DNA from: Prostheceraeus crozeri
Lineage: Eukaryota; Platyhelminthes; Polycladida; Euryleptidae
DNA: 64,000 nt
Assembly: GCA_907163375.1 (NCBI GenBank)
Contig: CAJQUW010008605.1
Coordinates: 124,001-188,000 of the forward strand
Direction: 5' to 3'
Shown here: positions 46,982 to 58,702 of the stretch, in pieces
How positions within the stretch are numbered: position 1 is the stretch's first letter
Layout: every line of letters starts with the position of its first letter
Made by a program: the position numbers and the translations under genes
Notes under the pieces: generated by a model
What the model was told of the DNA's origin: nothing
What the model saw: only the letters and a program-made list of their open reading frames with translations
Database searches by the model: none

Positions 46982-48181
46982 GTAAGAATTATTGATGTCA
47001 TTTCGTATTGTATTTGAATTGATCTCTGTATATTGAATACGAAGCCTTGAAGGAGGCAATTATGGTCAGTGATTGCATGAGAAACGTAGATATTTGAGGA
47101 TTGCGTTAGGAATGTCCTCATGGGGCGAAGTCTAAGGTAAAGACCATAGAAATCTGATTCTCAGTAATAGGAAAATAGAGAACCGACATGGACATGAAAG
47201 CAATACTATGTCGTGGGTGTGCATCTAGCCGATGTCGGCTTCCAGCGCCTCACAATGACAGCGGCACTTTGTCAGTGTACTTCGTGAAGGAATTCATTGT
47301 TCAGTTCAATTCAAACTAAAGAAGATGACTTCAACAGTTTTTATAACTGCAAAGGACAGTCAATTTGACCTTCAGCTGTTGAAGCTGACAGCATTCCGTG
47401 TGATATTGCTATTATTCACGTAAAAAGTGCATAGAAGCACTCGTGTATGAATGAGCACGATGATGACAACTTCATTTGCTCTTACTCAATGGTCTATAAC
47501 TGATTCGAATTGATAAAGATGATTATTTTGTAAGAAATTCACAAAATCTGTCGATTTTCAGAAAGTTGTTTAAATCAAAGTTCAAATTTTTCACGAATGC
47601 ATGGGTCAAATTTAATGAAGTTTGGATTGGCTGTCACAAATTCATTTACGCATAATCAATGATCACTTGAAACTGAAGCTGCAGTTATTACAGATCGTGA
47701 TTAATGTCAAAGAAAGCTTTGGGGGAAACACCATGGCTGAGGGCTAATGATTGCATTGACTGTTTTTGCAAAACAATAACATCACCACTTACAAGACATT
47801 GATTAGGAACATGGATGAGGTTTGAGCAATTCATGCGATTTTGTGGACGTATAGATCATTATAAGATTACATGTTGTTGATATGAAAGTCATCTGATCGA
47901 CACATTTCATTAAAAAAGCTGTCAGCTGTCGAATAATGCGTGACACGATTGACACGTTTTTGATCAGCTCTGTAAAACGATAAAAATATTGGCAATTTTG
48001 CAAATGTGCCTTTGAATCTGATTATGTCATATTTGAGCCAATTGTGTCCCGAAGCGTGGCATTAGTGGATAACGATGAAGTCAGCAAAATTTAATATCTT
48101 GATGTCACAGTGTTCTCAGATCACACAGGACACCCACTCTGATGATGATGCTGCGGTTCATTACAATGCTGTGTTTGTCAA

Positions 48182-48240
48182 ATCTCAACAGATGTAACCA
48201 CCACGAGATATGTTCGGCAGTGCCTTTCTGGCTAATTCAC
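48182..48240 (-). repeat. Antisense, degraded hammerhead/SINE tail
   Basis: On the minus strand this reads TGAATTAGCC...GCCGAACATATC followed by TCGTGGTGGTTACATC, the same order as the ribozyme at 48319-48386 but with a decayed core. With that copy it makes a 33-bp inverted repeat (48182-48215 and 48354-48386) around the tRNA-like head. Confidence 0.6.
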
Positions 48241-48254
48241 GCTCTCAACAGATG

Positions 48255-48386
48255 GTCCGATGGCCTTGTGGTTAGAGGGTATGCTTGCACGTCCTCTTGC
48301 TCCAACGTCGCTGGCTCAAACCTACCCACGACTGATGAGGCCCAACAGGCCGAAACATGTCTCGTGGTGGTTACATTTGCTGAGAA
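48255..48386 (+). mobile_element. tRNA-derived SINE with a hammerhead tail
   Basis: The head resembles a tRNA: A box TGGCCTTGTGG (48261-48271) and B box GGCTCAAACCT (48313-48323), spaced as in pol III internal promoters. Directly after the B box comes a complete hammerhead motif. The layout resembles the Schistosoma Sm-alpha elements (pol III boxes plus hammerhead) and metazoan retrozymes. Such elements are thought to be mobilised by other retroelements; Penelope-like pieces lie 2-7 kb downstream, but a link is only inference. Confidence 0.7.
48319..48372 (+). ncRNA. Type I hammerhead ribozyme
   Basis: Core CTGATGA (48332-48338). Stem II GGCC-CAACA-GGCC (48339-48351), four perfect pairs. GAA (48352-48354). 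Minimal stem III AC-AT-GT (48355-48360). Cleavage base C at 48361. Stem I pairs CCACGA (48326-48331) with TCGTGG (48362-48367), six perfect pairs, then an internal loop (TAC against T) and an outer helix AACC/GGTT (48319-48322 and 48369-48372). All conserved core bases are present. The two-pair stem III is typical of Penelope- and retrozyme-associated hammerheads that are reported to cleave as dimers. Predicted to self-cleave RNA transcripts after C48361. Confidence 0.88.
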
Positions 48387-48420
48387 TTGATAAATTTATC
48401 AATTGCCAGGTTACTTGTCT

Positions 48421-48530
48421 TAAAATGCTGTGTTTGCAAGAAGTCTTACCGTGCATCTTTGAAGTGCTGTGCTTGTAATTTGTGGGCCCATGAGAAGTGT
48501 GGCATTAGTGAGAAACGATTTATTATTATT
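48421..48530 (+). pseudogene. PHD-like zinc-finger scrap
   Basis: The frame reads KCCVCKKSYRASLKCCACNLWAHEKCGISE. The spacing C-x2-C-x8-C-x2-C-x4-H-x2-C resembles the PHD-like fingers found in the first protein of some LINEs and in other retroelements. Too short to assign, and it has no clear splice borders. Confidence 0.4.
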
Positions 48531-50132
48531 GCAATAACTGCAATTAATATATCAGCATATTTATTACATATTTTATGTCTTAAAGGTTTCCTTTAACCTA
48601 TACTGATACTATTCAACCTATACTGATACACTGACCAATTAAAGATTTTTGACTCAATGATGATTGATTTACACATTGCACAAAACAAAGTAATTGTTCA
48701 TTTTATTAGTCAGAAGCATAATCAGACTTATTAAATGGCATAGCTGTGTAGTGAGTGCATTATTTAACATATTAAAGATAGGTAATTAAAGTAAATTCAT
48801 TTTTGGATAAATGGCGGTTGTCACAGACATTTTAGGTGTTCGATGATAACTGCGTATAGATGTAATATATGAAACATATGATATGTAAAAAACACATGTA
48901 AGCTTGCAGTAAATACAATGTCCGAACTTTATATGCGCGGTTTTTTCAAGCCAAAAATGAAATAGCTAATGACCATCATGTATTTCTTATTTGAAATATT
49001 CTATGAATTGAGTAAAATTTTGGTCTTAACTTCAAGTTCTTATCACATAAGCCCAGTTCTCCTAAGATTCAAATCAACAAATAAATAAATTTTTATAACT
49101 TGATTTGTATATATGCAGCATTACTAGAAGATCGAAACTCAATCGAAGTTTACATGAATGGCGATGTCGTTAAAAGGATCTTGCTTGATCAGACAGCATA
49201 TCAACTGATGTTTGAGGTGCTTGTATTTTTCCCGTGACATTCTCTTTAGTACGAGTATAAGAAACAATCTCTTGTAGCGTGACCTTTCTCCAATCATAGT
49301 GAATAATTGCTCGAGTTGATTTCTCACACTACATAACCGCATGAATATTGTGTGAAATTTCTATGTACATGAAAATAAACACATCTCTACTCTACCTCCC
49401 ATCTACATTGTATTCCCCGCAAATAATATAAGTATTTCAACTGTTTCAGTCTTTGTTTCATGACCCATCACATTCATTCCACCATCTGTCACCGCATACA
49501 TCCCAGCTACTAATTCTTTGATAGTAGAAAAAAAGTTGTAACCCTTTGTAACCTTTTGTAGAAAAAACTTCATCGTGCTTGATTTATATTCTACTTATTT
49601 TATATTTTTTACTCTATATTTCTATATTCTCTTATTGCGCTTTATACGTTGTTATCCTATTTTGTAATATGGGCGAGATTAAGAGACATTATGTCAATCT
49701 ATCAGCATAATCGTAGCATAAGTTGTAGCTTTAGTATCTTTATTTGTTCAACGGCGAACGACAAGTAAGGGCTCAGTGTAAGTAAGGGCGACAAGTTATT
49801 TGCTTCACAAGAGCACTTGTCAGATTATCACTTGTCGGCACTCCAACGAATGAGGCGCATGAGGTGCGGTGCTACCCTCAAATTCAGTTGTGCAAGCAAG
49901 ATGGAAGACGTCAAATTACAACTAGAGGTTGTCACGGCAATTGTTTCTGAGACGATTGCGCAATAGCGGGGCAAACATCAAATTTAAGGTGTCAAGAAGA
50001 AGATGATTAAGATGAATTTTCCTGAAGTCAGTTGTGGAACGACAGGGAAATTAACAATATATTGGAAGGAAACTCCAATTACAGTATCTCAAGGAGTCAT
50101 TATAGTTGTAAAACCTACAAATTGCCTAATTA

Positions 50133-50351
50133 CACTCTAAACCAGCACCTCCTAAATCACACACTGAAGCGAGACACTATTCGTAACTAATAAAAAAATC
50201 CTAAAGCAAAGCGTTTTAGGAGGCTAGCGCACTAGTGTTATTGTTCTCTTTAGTATGTCAGCATTCTATTTCACGTAACCTCCTAAAATTCTAGTGTGTC
50301 GCGCTTTAGGATGCAGATTTCTTCGATTTTAGGAGGTGACAGTTTACAGTG
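50133..50351 (-). mobile_element. 219-bp MITE, copy 1
   Basis: Inverted ends CACTCTAAACCAGCACCTCC and, inward from the other side, CACTGTAAACTGTCACCTCC. TA flanks both sides (50131-50132 and 50352-50353). Repeated CCTCCTAAAA and TTTTAGGAGG words inside give a folded structure. No coding capacity. Confidence 0.88.
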
Positions 50352-50684
50352 TACGAATGCTTCTAAGTCAGCCTTAAATAGATCTGAGGATTATTGAATA
50401 ATGTAATACTCGTGAATGCTAAAATTGTAAATAATTAAAATGGTAGGCCTATCCTAAACTATATACATGAATGACAAAGGATACAAATACAGAAATGAAA
50501 AAACATCTTTTAGCTCCAATTTGATATTGTGCCTATAGATTATATCAGAGAATATTAGAAAATACATATTTGACAACATATTGGTCTAGAGCAGTGTGCT
50601 ATCTCATTGTTAGATAATAGAGTAGGACAAAATGTTAGAGTAGGCATAACCATCCAATAGTCTCGCATAGCCTTCGTCAAAACA

Positions 50685-52515
50685 CAGAATCCCCAAAAGG
50701 CTTAGTTGGAGTGCCATAAAAACTCAAATTAGTAATTCATTAGATGAGCATGTTACAAAAATAAGTAAGAAAGAGAAGCATGAGGCTACTTTATTCTCAG
50801 CGTGGAAATCAAGAATCATGGCACTGATTAAAGATCGAATATATCTTGCCAAGAACTCTTTGAATAGATTTCGCGTACACATTAATCGACACAAGATTGA
50901 TGTCAAAATGGGTAAAAATCTGAAAGAATTGCAGAATGACGTCATAATTACGCCAGTTGATAAAGCATCTAATAATTATGCCTTCATTTGCAAAAAGTTT
51001 TATCTCCAAATTCTCTTAGCCGAGTTGAGAAATGATATTTCCACGTCGAACATATCGGGTAATGATACCTATGGTCCAGAGCAAATTTTAGCGCAGCATG
51101 TAATTGAGCAACATATACAACAATTATGAAAAGCGAGTTTAAACTATCTGTCTGTGAAAAAGACAGAAAATTACCAAAATCATATTGGATTCCAAAATTT
51201 CACAAAACTCCATGCAAATTTAGATTCATAGCAGGAGCACGACAATGCACATCGAAAGAGCTTTCCATCAAAGTAAACTCAGCCTTAAGTATTTTGCGTG
51301 ACAATTTTCAGAAATATTGTATGGCAATTATGAGAAACAGCGGTTTCGATTGTTTCTGGAGTATAAAGTCCACACAAGAATTTCTACACAGATTAAATTC
51401 GACGCAAGTTCATTCATTGCAAGTTTTCGATTTTTCAACCTTATATACGAATCTTGATCAAAAATTGATTGAAGATCACATATTCGCTATTATGGATTTG
51501 GTGTTTAATTCCTCAAATAGAAAATTTATTTGCATTGGATATGATAAGTCCTTTTGTTCAATGAAAAAATATAATGGCTATCACTGTTTTGATAAACAGA
51601 AGTTAAAAGAAGCCATGACTGTAAACTGTCACCTCCTAAAATCGAATAAATCTGTATCCTAAAGCGCGACACACTAGAATTTTAGGAGGTTGCGTGAAAT
51701 AGAATGCTGACATACTAAAGAGAACAATAACACTAGTGCGCTAGCCTCCTGAAACGCTTTGCTTTAGGATTTTTTTTATTAGTTACGAATAGTGTCTCGC
51801 TTCAGTGTGTGATTTAGGAGGTGCTGGTTTAGAGTGACATTTCCTATTATCACAGACCTACGTCACATTCGGTAATTTAGTTTTCAGGCAGATTGAAGGC
51901 ATTTCAATGGGAGGAAATTCTAGTCCACTTCTAGCTGACCTATTCCTCTTACACTGCGAATATGTTCTTATGCAAAATTTGATAAAAACTAAGAAATATC
52001 ATTTAGCACGCTTGTTATCACCTACATCAAGATACATAGACGACATATGTGTTGTCAATTATAAAAACTTTAATTAATTCGTTGATTCAAAGAACGATCC
52101 ACCTGACTTGTTGGCGGAGAGAAATGGTGATAACAATAAAGAGGTAGTCTACCTTGATGTGAAAATACAAATCTCACAGAACAGCTTGAGAACTTCCGTA
52201 TATCACAAAGTAGATGACTTCTCTTTCTTTGTGGTGCAACTGACTTTCCAGAGAGCATGATCCCATTACAAATCTTCATGTTTTCGCGTCGCAAGTAGTC
52301 AGATATTGTAGAATATGCTCGAAGTTACAAGACGCATTACGCAAAACTAACAAGACAATAAATATCATGAAATCCAGAGGTTATTCTCAGCATGACTTGA
52401 TGAGTTACACAGAAAAGGCTCTCACAAGGCATAATGAATCGCTTAACAAATATGGTCTTTTCTCGGCTCGACAATTCACTTCACTCTGTGAATTTCAATG
52501 AGGCACGCGACCAAC
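50685..52515 (+). pseudogene. Penelope-like element, reverse transcriptase part
   Basis: Frames in order give HRIPKSLSW-like N-terminal sequence, DVIITPVDKASNNYAFICK, WIPKFHKTPCKFRFIAG, FDFSTLYTNL, then after a MITE TYVTFGNLVFRQIEGISMGG with SPLLADLFL, and RYIDDICVVN carrying the reverse transcriptase active site (YIDD). IPK.HK.P...R.I, DFSTLYTN and the GISMG block are typical of Penelope-like reverse transcriptases. The 5' end is truncated about 50685, since the second copy at 55495 extends further left. It has several breaks besides the 219-bp insertion. Confidence 0.8.
51617..51836 (+). mobile_element. 219-bp MITE, copy 2, inside the Penelope element
   Basis: Same family as 50133-50351 in the opposite orientation, ending GGTTTAGAGTG. 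It splits the reverse transcriptase between KLKEAMT and the TYVTFGN block, so it is younger than that copy. Confidence 0.88.
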
Positions 52516-52613
52516 AAACGATTCACATTTTCCTTAATCCCTTGCTGCATAGGTGAATAAACGACTAACAATGACTTGTAGACATCACATGGGGGCGGTG
52601 AAGAGTGAATACA

Positions 52614-52832
52614 CACTGTAAACTGTCACCTCCTAAAATCGAAGAAATCTGCATCCTAAAGCGCGACACACTAGAATTTTAGGAGGTTGCGTGAAATAGA
52701 ATGCTGACATACTACAGAGAACAATAACACTAGTGCGCTAGCCTCCTAAAACGCTTTGCTTTAGGATTTTTTTATTAGTTACGAATAGTGTCTCGCTTCA
52801 GTGTGTGATTTAGGAGGTGCTGGTTTAGAGTG
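52614..52832 (+). mobile_element. 219-bp MITE, copy 3
   Basis: Nearly identical to copy 2 and in the same orientation, with CACTGTAAAC and GTTTAGAGTG ends. CA flanks both sides (52612-52613 and 52833-52834). Three copies within 2.7 kb of each other suggest recent local activity. Confidence 0.88.
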
Positions 52833-54240
52833 CAGAGCGCTTTGCGTGGCTTACGGGAGATGAGAGAGCTCCCATTGTTAAGTCTTGATGCATGAGGCGA
52901 AGTTTGTGTAAAGGCGGATTACATATTTATCACACAGCGATTACATCTTTATGGGATTCGAGGATGAACAGGATCTGTTTACTTGTGGGAATCGAAAAGG
53001 CAAAGATTGATGTACAGGATTTGTTTACATGTGCGGATCGCAAAAAGCATACTGTATTTATTGATGGGATGAATTTAATGACAGGATGAGTTTACATGTA
53101 GGATACGTAACAATTGAATGATGTCTGATTTATCTTTGTGACATATCTTTCAGGACATATCATTACCTATTCAGTATTTTGTCAGCCACAATGTGTGAGA
53201 TTCCGCTCGTCTGGGTTTGAGTGTTCAGGTTAGGGGTCGAAACACAACTAGACGAGTACCTACTGATGACTGACGGACTGCAGTATTATGTTTTATATCC
53301 CTTAATCGGTAACTGAAGTAGTGGTCGATGTATTGTAATTCAAATGAAGAAATGTGGAATTACATGAATTATTGTAGACGGATGAAGAAACTGGCGATAA
53401 CAAATTCAAGTGAAGAAATAGTATTTTCCATGTGTAGTCTTAGGTATAGTGTGTATGGTTTCATTGCTTTCGGTGTAGTAGAGTGTCATTGTAGTTCTAT
53501 TGTCTACCTCGATTATCCACTTTCCACTTATCAACTCTTACCATTATCCACTTTGTGTAGTGTCAGATATAGTTCACTTGTAATCGGTGCAGTAGCATCG
53601 TTGTGTTTCCATATTTTACCTCCACTTTTCCAATTTTTACTCATCGGTTTCCTGTTGTTTTATAATATCCATTTTTAATTTCCTTAACCTATGGTGACCA
53701 TTGTCCTATTCTGTTTCCACTATCAGCATTTGTAGTCGGTACAGTATATTAGACGTCTGCTTTGAACGTGTATGCGGCAGTGTTTGGAATATATGGTATT
53801 AGTATATTAACAGCAAGAATGAGTAGTAAGCTTAATACAAGTCTTAAGATTTCCATTTTTACCAGATATTAGGCCAAAGCTGATCAATTTTAATTCGTTG
53901 CCACGAGAAAGCTCCATTGAGTTCTTTTAAGAACTGATTAATCCAATGGTTACAGTAGCATTGTCTTTGTACACTTTCGGATTGGAGAATGCCATCAGTC
54001 TTCATTAGGACTACTTTAACTAATAATTTGAATTAGTAAGCATTATATTCTATTATAAATGGCTGCTGGTATGACTTTTATCATCGTATGAGAATTACTT
54101 GGATAGTATGTCTTCAGATGCAGGTGGTTTCACGACCCAGCTACTGGACCTCTGCTAGCTGGCGAAATGCCTAATTTGTCCCACATCTTAATAATTATCA
54201 TACATTGTCACTTAGGCTCAAATGCCAATAGATAGCATGA
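52833..54240. other. Unassigned stretch with short tandem phrases
   Basis: Three degenerate phrases like ACAGGATTTGTTTACATGTG occur at about 52969, 53019 and 53081. The 116-residue frame at 53328-53678 shows no features and may be chance. Confidence 0.35.
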
Positions 54241-54244
54241 ATTT

Positions 54245-54810
54245 GAAAGTCCAACCTCGGCAAATTCCTCGCTCTTTTTGAGGCTTTGGCAAATTTTCTC
54301 ATGGTTTACTATATGGTACGAAAAATGTTCAGCGTTAATGCGAAGGAGTGGATAGCGCCCTCTAATTTGAAAAACATTAGATTTTGTGGTAGCAATAGCT
54401 GTCTTTGCTGTAAATCTTTGAATAACGAAAATTGCTACGAAAGTTTTAGTACAGGCAACCGGTTTATCTTTGATCAGCCAAGTGTTTTTACTTGTAAAAG
54501 TAGAAATGTTATTTATCTTATATCATGTAGCAGATGTGAAATGCAATATGTAGGACAAACAAAGCAACCGCTACATTGTAGATTAAATGGTCATCGTCAT
54601 TCAGTATTAAAAGGTCACTTAAACACATATCTTAGCAATCACTTTAAGCAAGATCATCATTCTTGGACTGATGTTGAATTGCAAATTTGTGATCATGTTG
54701 GTGACAATATATACCCATCACCGGAAGAGATAACCAGAGAGCTCAACCGCAAGGAAAACATGCATATCAAGATGCTCAATACCTTATACCCTTTGGGTTT
54801 GAATGATTGA
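54245..54810 (+). CDS. GIY-YIG endonuclease domain of a Penelope-like element
   Basis: From about 54286 the frame reads a Cys-rich linker (CGSNSCLCCKSL), then VIYLISCSRCEMQYVGQTKQ and LNGHRHSVLKG, ending YPLGLND. VIYLI...C...YVGQT is the GIY-YIG nuclease motif, with the Arg/His that follow also present. In Penelope-like elements this domain is the C-terminal nuclease that nicks the target. It ends at TGA 54808-54810, and three bases later another open frame begins that belongs to the N-terminal part of the same type of element. The upstream reverse transcriptase expected before it is missing. Confidence 0.82.
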
Positions 54811-54813
54811 ATT

Positions 54814-55750
54814 TTGGGAGGTGGATGTGTATCTCAGCAGTCTATATCCAATGATCAATTTTTTAGTTATCCGATTAGCAGACGAAAAAGGAGTCATGGA
54901 ATAAGAAAATCGGGTAGAAAAAGCTCAAGTATTATGGAACTTGACAATACTTATCAAGAATTGCAAGATTATTTTGAGACGCGTAGGATGTCAAAGTTTT
55001 ATCATCATCTAAAATCTCTCCCTAAAACTATGCTAAGAGCCATTCTAGGCAAGACAAGGGATGAGGCAAACATGATGACACTTGTACTAACAGAATGCAT
55101 TCAAAATAAACTTACCGGTAACCTAGACTCGTAGAACAAAAATGTAAAAGAACTAGCAACCATGATCATCCCGTTCGAATCTCAGACAACAGACTCACTC
55201 AATCCCATGTCTATATTCTGCGATCACAGTGTGTGCAAGCTTATTCCAAACACAATTCAAGAACGTTATCCACCGAAAATATAATATAAATTAGATAAAC
55301 CCACTGCATTAAAGTTTTGAAATTATGGGCGTTTTTTGAATAACCTGAAGTTTCAGGATGTGATCCACATCATGAACAATCCATGCTCATGTAGCAAGAG
55401 GTAATCCTTTGTTTACCGACATTATGGTCACGTAACATTATGGTGATCTGGATATTGTGGATGATGAAGACTTACGTCAACTCGTCAGTTTTGGTACCAA
55501 ACACAGAATCCCCAAAAGCCTTAGTTGGAATGCCATAAAAACTCAAATTAGTAATTCACTAGATGAGCATGTTACAAAAATAAGTAAGAAAGAGAAGCTT
55601 GAGGCTACATTCTACTTTATTCTCAGTGTGGAAATCAATAATCATGGCACTGATTAAAGATCGAATAGATTTCGCGCACACAGTAATCGACACAAGATTA
55701 ATGTCAAAATGGGTAAAAATCTGAAAGAATTGCACGCACAGTTCTTCAAT
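54814..55750 (+). pseudogene. Penelope-like element, N-terminal part of a second unit
   Basis: An open frame (54814-55134) with a basic stretch (SRRKRSHGIRKSGRKSS) and KFYHHLKSLPKTMLRAILG, then old frames with SCSKR, GDLDIVDDEDLRQLVSFGTK and HRIPKSLSWNAIKTQISNS. The last ~240 bases match 50685-50935. An N-terminal part directly after a GIY-YIG end means a head-to-tail junction of two units, an arrangement known for Penelope-like elements. It breaks off about 55750. Confidence 0.7.
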
Positions 55751-56015
55751 TTGCTTCATATTTGTTCTAATATAAGAAAAGCAGAATCAATTCCTTTTTT
55801 CCAAATAATCTGTATGCAACTAGAGAAGAATGCCTGAAGATTAATTTCATTAAAACCTTCTCTAACGCATACTTATCTACTAATTACTTAAGATTGTACA
55901 CGAAAGAAAAAAATGCAAGAGTCAAAAAAGATAGAATATATTATGTCAATTCATTGTAGAAAGTCAGTAAAAAAGTGAGCACACGAAGTAATTCTTGAAG
56001 TTATTCTACTCAATC

Positions 56016-57800
56016 TCAACTGTAAAGTAGTAGGGTTTGTCGTAAGAAGAAGAAGGGTCCCTTATGAAAAATCCTCCGCGGGATTCTACGCAAATTCTTT
56101 TCTTCTATCTCTAATGCTTTCATGTTATTTTTTGAAGTTCTAAAATATGTTGCTACAGCCATCAGTTCTGTTTTCCATGCTCTTAGTTCTGGAACTGAGC
56201 TCATCATATCCTCAGTTGCAAGGTCAGTCCTGTGAGTGCAGCACCAAATAGTTAGCAATTTTCTGTCAAAATGGTTGTTGAGTCGACGCCACAGACCTGC
56301 TCTTCTCCCTGTATTGGCAGATTCTCCGTCTGTTGTGATACCTGCACATTTAGACACATCAAGTTTTAAGTTTTTCATGACTGACAGAAGGCTTTGTAGA
56401 AGTCCCTGAGCTCCGGCGCTGTCTGGACAATGCAGTCCCAAAAATACAGTTTTGAGTTCAAGCTCTTTTGTGAGTAGGCGAGCACACTTGTTGTCTCGCA
56501 TTGTCTTCGAAACAGATCCGTCAATCTGAATAGAAAAGACTATGCATTCGCGAAGACAGATGACTAGTCTCTTCTTTTCCTGTCTTGCGACACAGGATAG
56601 CATTTCAGCATAATTATTTGGATCCCTGTAATGCAGTTGAGAAACCTCTGGTTCATAAGCTCGAACTTCACAATCATATCCTTCTGCATCTATTCTTGTC
56701 AGAAATCGATCGGATGCAAGTTGCGTTAGAGATGAGTGCGCGCAGTGATTGATGCAAAAGGAGGCCATACAAAATTCTAACGATTGAATAATTGTTTTAA
56801 TAATATAATTGTGTTATAAATGAGATTATCCATTTGCATAACTCTGGTTTTGCTTAAAAATGAAAATTTGTTTTTATCTGCGATTAAGCCGTCTTTTCTA
56901 TCTCTCCCAAGTAATTTGGCGCGCAATATTTATGCATACGACCATATTTGCTGCCTTTCATAATGAATAACAGAGCCGAAAACTACAGGCCAAGTAACTT
57001 ATGACCCAAGTCACAATCAAGCAGCATTTAGTTCAAATTGAAGTAACGTTGTAAAATGTAGGCGATAATAACTGAAAAAGCAGGTGTCCCAAGTAATGTG
57101 GCGCGTACTGTAACTGCAAATTCTAGAACTTGCCCTTGATGCTTCTTCAAAACTTTGATCCACGGATGGTCATCGGATGCTAAAGTCCATGTTTCCTGGA
57201 GTTTTATGTGCTCCTTTGTTTTCATGTGCAAATCTGATAGCAGATGATCAATAACTAGACATAATCGATGTTTTGACTCCGCTGGAATTCCAGATGCGAT
57301 TGGTACAACACCATTCTTCGATAGAGTCTCGGCAAAGTATTCATATTCATGACATGAAGTGCACTGAATATATGGTCTTTGTTTACCTCCACCTGCTCCT
57401 TGAGAAAACCTCTTCAAACAATCATTCCTTGCCACCAGCCATGTCAAATCAACTTTCATGCCGCGATACCATAATGTACTGCCCTCTGAAGTCATTGACG
57501 ATGATGCTATCGGTTCTTCATTTTCCGACTCATACTCCAAATCGACATTTCTGCCTTCTGAATTTGGATCGGTGGAGATAATGGGTATTGCAGCAAGAAT
57601 AACATCTTCGGTGATTGTGTGTGGGTTAAACACATCTGCTTGCTGATTGTCACTCTTTCCTACACATGCCGATCTGCTTTTGGAGTTCCTGCACATGCTT
57701 CTGTACTTATATTTGCTCTTTGCCAGAATACATCTAGCTTCTAACATTTGGACGCCTCTTGTACCATTAGTTTGCCTTGCAGTTTTCTGTTTCTCTCTTC
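56016..57800 (-). pseudogene. hAT transposase, KIAA1586-like lineage
   Basis: Two frames on the minus strand. The first (57747-57080) has an acidic N-terminus and a CTSCHEYEYFAETL motif, then HMKTKEHIKLQETW. The second (56768-56016) has FSIQIDGSVSKTM with the first catalytic Asp, ELKTVFLGLHCPD, ITTDGESANTGRRAGLWRRL with the second Asp, and TIWCCTHRTDLATEDMM with the CxxH motif. These blocks are those of the hAT lineage that includes human KIAA1586. Between the frames (56770-57080) is non-coding sequence with doubled words (CCCAAGTAATTTGGCGCGC and CCCAAGTAATGTGGCGCG), either an intron or a small insertion. The C-terminal Glu and dimerisation region is absent after KNNMKALEIEEKNL, so it is truncated. 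Confidence 0.75.
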
Positions 57801-57849
57801 TGTCGGATTTTTCCTTAAATTACCTGAAAAATGATATTATTTTTTAAGC

Positions 57850-58700
57850 GAATGCTGTGCTGTATTATAAATCTATATAATGATGTAGTACATAATACTA
57901 ATACTATATTATATTATAATACTAATAATATGTATATATCATGTTGATAGGAAATTATTTTCTGCCGTGTTCTCGCTAACAGTTCGCCACTAGCTCAACG
58001 AATTACAAGGAAATATAGTACAGACAAATTGTAAAATAGCAAATTGTCTCGCACAACTACACTGTAAACCGCTGGATACGAAAATTACATACAAACATAT
58101 ACCAAAATTACATACAATTTGAAACTAACATCTGATACGAGATTCTCGTACAGAGATCTGGTATGTTTTTCATACGAAATCTCACTTACTTTTGTATGTG
58201 ATTGGTATGTAGCGATACAAACTATTCTATCTGTGATTGGCTGTTTTACACTAACATACGAGTTGTTGGTATGTTTTATATGCGAGACTCGATGCAAATT
58301 CATCCTTATTCGTATGCCTCTGGTATGTGTTTCGTATCTAGAGCTTTAAGTCACATAGCAACAAAATATATGTATTACATGCTACTGTCAGATAACTTAT
58401 TTCGGTAATACCAGTCGTGAATATTTTTTGCTTGATACATGTGGAGTGATATTTAACTAGATAAGATTTATTGTGAATTTTACGCTCCACGAGATTGACG
58501 TCTTTGCTACTTGTCTAGCAATATTAATATATATCGTCGTATCTTTTATTGAATATGTTAGTGCAGACCTTGTTAAGAAAGAAAATTCACATACTCGAGA
58601 AAGAAAACGCCACGGTTTTGATTGAGGCTTGTTTATTTGCTGGCAACAAATGTGGCCAATGGCCAGTAACGTAAGCAAAATTTTCCACAAGCTCACCAAA
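57850..58700. other. Unassigned stretch with palindromic words
   Basis: AT-rich. From 58062 (CACTGTAAACCGC) to about 58345 it contains many short palindromes, for example GATACGAGATTCTCGTAC and GGTATGTTTTTCATAC, and looks like a small non-coding transposon without clear ends. Similar phrases begin at 62089 (CACTGTAAATCG, then GTATACCAAAATA). Confidence 0.35.
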
Positions 58701-58702
58701 AG

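Noticed and set aside
53328-53678. 116-codon frame with hydrophobic end
   Set aside because: No recognisable domain, no splice or promoter support, and AT-rich low-information sequence.
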